Program-made: the position numbers and the translations under genes
The notes under the pieces: model-generated
What the model was told of the DNA's origin: nothing
Seen by the model: the letters and a program-made list of their open reading frames with translations, nothing else
Databases searched by the model: none
In this document: positions 59,201 through 64,000 of the stretch, in pieces
Numbering within the stretch: the stretch's first letter is position 1
How the letters are laid out: each line of letters starts with the position of its first letter
NCBI GenBank assembly: GCA_949987705.1
Contig: OX465285.1
Location: 88,483,975-88,547,974 of the forward strand
From: Thereva unica
Lineage: Eukaryota > Arthropoda > Insecta > Diptera > Therevidae
DNA: 64,000 nt
Direction: 5' to 3'

Positions 59201-59454
59201 AATTTGTATATATTTCTTTCTGCATCAACGTTCGTGAAACAGATTGAAAAGCAAATTTGGAAGAAAGTTTTCAAAGGAGAGACCTTCGTTCGATTTTCAA
59301 AGGAATACAGGTGGATGGCATTTAGAGGAAAAGATATAACTGAGAGTTTTATGAAATTAGTAAAATTCCAAACATTGTCAAAGTGATTAAAATAAGCAGA
59401 CTACCATGGAGTGCTGATGTCGAAAGAGGTGCGGAACGGATCTAGGCTAATATA

Positions 59455-59592
59455 GTGCTAGGGAAGGTACCGTCAGGAAAGCGGAGACCAGGCCCTAAGA
59501 AGAGATATATAAACGACGTCAAGGAAGACTTAAGAAAGTTAGGAGTAAGAAAATGGAAAATACGAGCCAGAGATCGGCAATCCTGGAGGTGA
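59455..59592 (+). pseudogene. RTE/R4-like LINE fossil, C-terminal tail
   Basis: The frame reads GKRRPGPKKRYINDVKED, then LRKLGVRKWKIRARDRQSWR and a TGA at 59590-59592. It matches the well-known end of RTE-type ORF2 proteins ('G.RRRGRPR.RW.DDV..DL..L.....A.DR..WR'). It stands some 100 bp upstream of the next LINE, which landed nearby on the same strand. Confidence 0.75.
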
Positions 59593-59689
59593 ACGCTGGA
59601 TTAAGATCAAAGCCAACAATAGGCCTGATGGCTACAAATCCGTCAAACAACCAGACACATCGAGGACCGGGTGAGAACGTTGATCAAGA

Positions 59690-62241
59690 TCTTTAGTGCT
59701 AACCAACACGGATTTAACGCTTGCTTATTAAATTCGCGAAGCATTCGTTCGAAAATTGGCGAATTAAATGAAATTTTTATCAATTCAGGTACGCACGCTG
59801 TACTTATCACCGAAAGTTGGCTTAACCCCTCCATTTCTTCCTCTATGGTTGCAATTAATGGTTTTAAATTATTCCGTAATGATCATCCAGGACGGATTGG
59901 TGGTGGTGTAGCTATCTACGTGCGCGAAAACCTCCAATGCAAAATCGTTGGATTTTCTAAGTGTCCGGGAATCGAATTCATTTGCATTGATATATCTAAT
60001 ACTGCCGACAAGCTTCTTCTTGTTTGTGTATATTCTCCCCCCGGCCTTTTTACCCCTGATAATGTAAAAGAACTTTGTGATACCCTTGATTACTTATCTC
60101 GTGTTTACAAAAACATCCTTGTTGGTGGAGATTTTAACGTGAATTTATTAAAGAAGTCCTCCCTGCGAACCTTTTTTGTGCACACAATGAATTCACTGAG
60201 TTTGGAAGCTATCAACGTACTCCCTACATACTTCAATTGCAGGGAACCCTCACTGCGCGATGTGTTTCTTTCCAATGATATTAACTCTATCACCTTTCTA
60301 AACCAAATTTCTCCTCCTAGTTACTTGGACCACGATATTTTATTCTTGTGCCACAGCTTTTCTGTTGATTCCTCTCAAGTGAAAACTCTGATTTATCGTG
60401 ATTTCTCCAGTGTTGATCGTGTTGAACTCGTACGCAGATGTTCTTCCCTTGCATGGGGGAATATTCTCCCTGACTCATCTCCTGATGGCTTTTGCTTTCG
60501 CTGTGTTGATTACCTTGAGGTTATATCTGCACTAAAAACAGTTAGGTCACAAGCGACTGGTAGTGACAATATATCTCCTAGATTCCTAAATATGCTTATA
60601 CATTGTCTGTTGCCGGTTCTGACCCACATTTTTAACACATGCCTCACAGTTTCTAAGTTTCCATCGTCATGGAAACTTGCATTAATCACGCCTATTCCTA
60701 AATGCCCATCGCCTGCCACCCCCGGGGATTTCCGTCCCATCAGTATACTTCCTTTTTTGGCTAAGATTCTTGAAAAGCTTATTGCTGCCCAAATACTCGA
60801 GTTTTGTGTACGAATTCAACTCATTAACGAATGGCAATCTGGCTTTCGCAAACGCCATAGCTGTGAAACTGCCCTCCTAAAAGTGACGTCTGATATTCGA
60901 AAGTAACTTGACAAACATCACATTTGCTGCTTATTGTTGCTCGATTTCTCAAAAGCTTTTGATAGTGTTAATCACGGTTTGCTTCTAAAAAAAACTCGCC
61001 TCCCAAGCTAATTTTTCTTTTCCTGCCCTTAAACTGATACATAGTTTCTTAACCAATCGTTCCCAGAAAGTTCTGCTCGGTAACAATTCTTCCTCAATTG
61101 CTGTTCTTCACGCTGGTGTGCCCCAAGGCTCCATCCTTGGTCCGCTTCTATTCGGGATTTTCATTAATGATCTTCCTTCTGTAGTCAAAGATTCCAAGAT
61201 TCACATGTATGCAGATGATGTTCAAATTTATATATCTTCCCCAAAAGAACAATTCCTCAGTAGTTTGGAGAAACTTAACGCAGATCTGCAGCGTGTTTCC
61301 TTTTGGTCGACATTGAACCATCTACTACTTAATCCTCAGAAATCAAAATGCATATTTCTCTCTCACTCCGCCTTTAACTGTCCTAATGTATCTGATATTG
61401 CTTTAAATGGAGTTCCCCTCGCCCGCGTTGATAAAGTGAAAAATTTTGGTGTAATCTTGAATAGTAGTTTAACATGTTGCGATCACATTAGCTTCATTGT
61501 TCAGAAAACCTATGGTCAGCTGTCGAAACTTAGGTTTCACTGTAGTTTGCTGACTAGCTCTCTGCGTATGAGTTTAATGAAAGCGTTACTGCTCCCCCAC
61601 CTAATGCATGGCCTGTCTATTTTCCCTTCTCTTGACTCTTCCTGCGCCCGTAAGCTTAACATTGCCTTCAACGACTGCGTACCATTTGTCCATAAACTTC
61701 GTCGTTATGATCATATATCTCCCTACTCTAATTCTATCCTTGGTTGTTCTTTCCGTGACTATCGGGAATACAGACTCTTGCGCCTACTCCATGATATCCT
61801 GCATCACCGTAAACCGGCTTACCTTAACCAATTCGTAATACCCTCACAATCTCTCAGAAATAATAATTTAATTATTCCACAATTTCGTACCTTGATTGGA
61901 CAACGTTCTTTCTTTGTCTTCGCGGCGTTGCTTTGGAATTGTCTTCCAGTTGATCTCCAGCGCATTGATTCAGCGGGCATTTTTAAGAAGCGTCTTTTCC
62001 ATCATATCACTAACAGGGTTGTTTAAAGCGCAAATTCGAGTTTTCTGTTATAAATTTTCTTTCTTTTAAACTATTTATCTGTTATACTTTTTCAATTATG
62101 TGTTTTTTATGTAGTTTTTTTTTTTATTTTATTTTATTACTCTTTCATATCCTCCTACCCTACCGATGTATTAATAAATGTACTAGTTATAAGATTCTAT
62201 CTTGTGTACATGGTATTAAAATAAATAATAATAATAATAAT
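59690..62241 (+). mobile_element. 5'-truncated LINE with EN-RT, AAT-repeat tail
   Basis: Begins just upstream of the endonuclease start (no ORF1 present), runs through a damaged ORF2 (to 62026), a T-rich 3' untranslated region and a tail of AAT/AATA units (62222-62241). 5' truncation is the common result of target-primed reverse transcription. Motifs such as NSRSIRSK, FQSGFR-like (WQSGFRKRHSCETAL) and YADDVQIY suggest the CR1 superfamily (for example Crack/Kiri-type). It differs clearly from the LINE at 49.4 kb. Confidence 0.85.
59701..62026 (+). pseudogene. LINE ORF2 with in-frame deletion, one stop and one frameshift
   Basis: Endonuclease: CLLNSRSIRSKIGELNEIF (catalytic Asn), LITESWLNPSI (Glu), GGGVAIYV, VCVYSPPG, LVGGDFNVNLL (Asp/Asn) and YLDHDILF (Asp-His). 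After about residue 270 the sequence jumps from NILPDSSPDG to VDYLEVISALKTVRSQATGS; the 150 or so residues normally linking EN to RT are absent without loss of frame. RT: KFPSSWKLALITPIPK, DFRPISILPFLAKILEKL, then TAA at 60904-60906, LDFSKAFDSVNHG in the same frame, a frameshift in the A run near 60990, GVPQGSILGPLLF and YADDVQIY (about 61208). Thumb and C-terminus run clean to TAA at 62024-62026. Not functional. Confidence 0.9.
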
Positions 62242-64000
62242 CTATCGGATCTTTGTCCTAGATTCCAAATAGGGGCAGTTTGTTTAAAGCCAATAAATCA
62301 GCTCCAAACAGGGCCCCATAAGGGCAAAAAAATTTCAATTTTTATACAAATTGATACCGAAAATATTCACCCGAAAGTTCGACAATAAAAATAACACAAC
62401 AGAAAAAAAAAACTCAAATCAAATCCACATTAATAAACGAAAATCCCTCGGCAGAGCAGCATAATTCTGTGGTAGCTATAGAACGTGTACAGGAGTAACT
62501 GGTGAGAACTTTCTGTGTTTTTATGTGTGCGTTGTTGGCTCCAAACATAAAACGAGGCCCCCGTTAATATCACGGAAACTGGAAATTGTTTCATAAAAGT
62601 TAGTTAACGAACTTCAAAAACAAAAGATTTTTCCACATACATGGTTGTCAAAGTTTTACAATGTTCGATTTGGGGCTACACATACATACATTCGGTGGCC
62701 GTGGCCGGGGGTGGAGATGGTTAGTGTAGTATACGATGTATGTTGTGCTCCTCTCTGTATGTTATGTTTTGTTGAGGGAAGTGTTGCAAGCCATTTATTC
62801 TTTCAAACTCAACATCCGCCCATTCAATTTAAAGACATAAGTCCCGATTCCTGCAGAATGAGAATCACTTTACAACCTCCTAACACAGAGAAGAAAAACT
62901 TTTTCCATTATTCTTTAGCCAGATCCACCTAACCCCCAGCCATCATTTCACATCAACCCCCTCTCTGTTCAACCAACAACCCCCCCGTTCAACTCTTAGT
63001 TCGCTTTTACATTCAACTCTACACCATCGTCACTGGGTGGGTTGGGTGGGGGTGGTGGTGGTTTTTTTTTTATCCACTTAAAGTTTGTAACGTAGCTTTT
63101 AGATGTAATTGTTTTCACCCTTAAGAGGTTTCCAGATTTGCGCCATCATTTCAGTTTTTAAAGTTTAACTTAGTCCTTTTGCAGTGCTCCTTTTTTTCTA
63201 TGGAATTAAAAAAACCAAAAACAAAAAGGAAACTTTCAACAAATTACGGGTTTTGGATTAACTCTCGGCTCCTGCTGCTACTATGCTGAGTGCTCTGCCT
63301 GTCCTGTACAGTGTTTCGTAGTAAGTCAACAAAGATGATGCACTAACAAGCTTTTATGGCTGATTTGTGACTTGTGATTGGTGGGGGGGGGGGGCAGAGG
63401 GACAGGTAAGACACTACTAATCAATATCCTGGACCAAGGACACATTTGAGAAGAGAAGCACTTCAATCTTTTACAGGGAGGATTTTAAGTGGTTCCTCTT
63501 GAAAAATTTTCATTCTTTTCCGATACATTTGCAGAATTGCACTTTTTTTTCTTTTATGTAAGTGTGTGTGTTCAATATACCGAGGGAAGTTATTTTACCC
63601 ATGAAGAACTGCACAATAGATAAAACAAAAATAGTTTTACCTTCCACTTATACGTAATCCCCGGCATAGTCTCATCCCCTCTTAAAGGTGAAATAAAGTC
63701 GGAAAAACAATACCTGCTCATAAATAAGCTTTTCGTGTTCTAGAAAAGCCTCTTTAAATACCTGCCACCCCGTAAGACAAGTCTTTAAAGATTGAAGCGA
63801 ACACAATCCGATATCGATAGAAACTAGTGAACCAGGGGCCCTGGGGGGATGGTTATATGTATATGTATGTAAGTTTTAAATTTTTCCCAACACCAAGTTG
63901 ATGCGCACCTCTCTTGTTGCCACTATCAGGAGATCCCCGATAGAGCTGGATGTCTGCAGATATCCCGTACAGAAATTCTGGAAGAAAATATCGAAAAAGG
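62242..64000. other. Unique stretch to window end; nothing recognised
   Basis: No gene. Simple sequence includes an A run at 62401-62411, GGGTGG-rich DNA with T run at 63035-63070, and a G run near 63382-63394. Likely intron or intergenic. Confidence 0.45.

Noticed and set aside
59685..62260. GATCTTT as target duplication of the 59.7-kb LINE
   Set aside because: The 7-mer occurs near both ends, but on the right it is separated from the AAT tail by six bases; too weak to claim.

Overview
The window looks like an arthropod (most probably insect) chromosome segment rather than prokaryotic or viral DNA. It is AT-rich, has long stretches without open frames, carries simple repeats, and is crowded with eukaryotic transposable elements (non-LTR retrotransposons, a tRNA-derived SINE, hAT, mariner, Mutator-like and Helitron elements). 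I found no intact host gene. Two short stretches (near 10.5 kb and 13.4 kb) could be exons by their splice-like edges, but I cannot identify them, so most unique sequence is best read as intronic or intergenic DNA.

Layout. 1-2330: the 3' part of a Helitron-like element, mostly an array of a 118-bp satellite. 2.3-22.5 kb: mostly unique DNA with a Mutator-like MITE (6.7 kb), two copies of one SINE (8.8 and 13.8-14.3 kb, opposite strands) and a mariner transposase fossil (18.4 kb). 22.9-24.7 kb: a 1.76-kb DNA transposon with about 345-bp terminal inverted repeats (TIRs) and an 8-bp target-site duplication (TSD), carrying a broken gene of a family I cannot name. 25.6-36.9 kb: a dense belt of non-autonomous elements: a hAT MITE, several foldback MITEs, a Helitron helicase fossil, mariner remnants, and a hAT element with a perfect 8-bp TSD. 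40.8-48 kb: LINE fossils and a second, inverted hAT copy. 49.4-55.9 kb: a LINE (ORF1 tail, endonuclease and reverse transcriptase) split by a 3.08-kb Helitron-like insertion. 58-62.2 kb: three more LINE pieces from different families, the last a 2.5-kb 5'-truncated element. 62.2-64 kb: unique DNA.

The strongest story is the Helitron-like pair. Bases 1-2330 and 52800-55129 match with no difference in the stretches I compared and no net indel, and the match stops exactly at a shared ...GCTAG|T end, after which the flanks differ. The right copy sits in LINE ORF2 in a way that lets the insertion be placed to the base: between an A and a T, without target duplication, with the LINE reading frame restored on removal. 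The 118-bp satellite inside it appears to derive from the element's own 5' subterminal module and shows higher-order structure. These elements do not cooperate as a pathway; the window is a record of nested insertions, most of them inactive.
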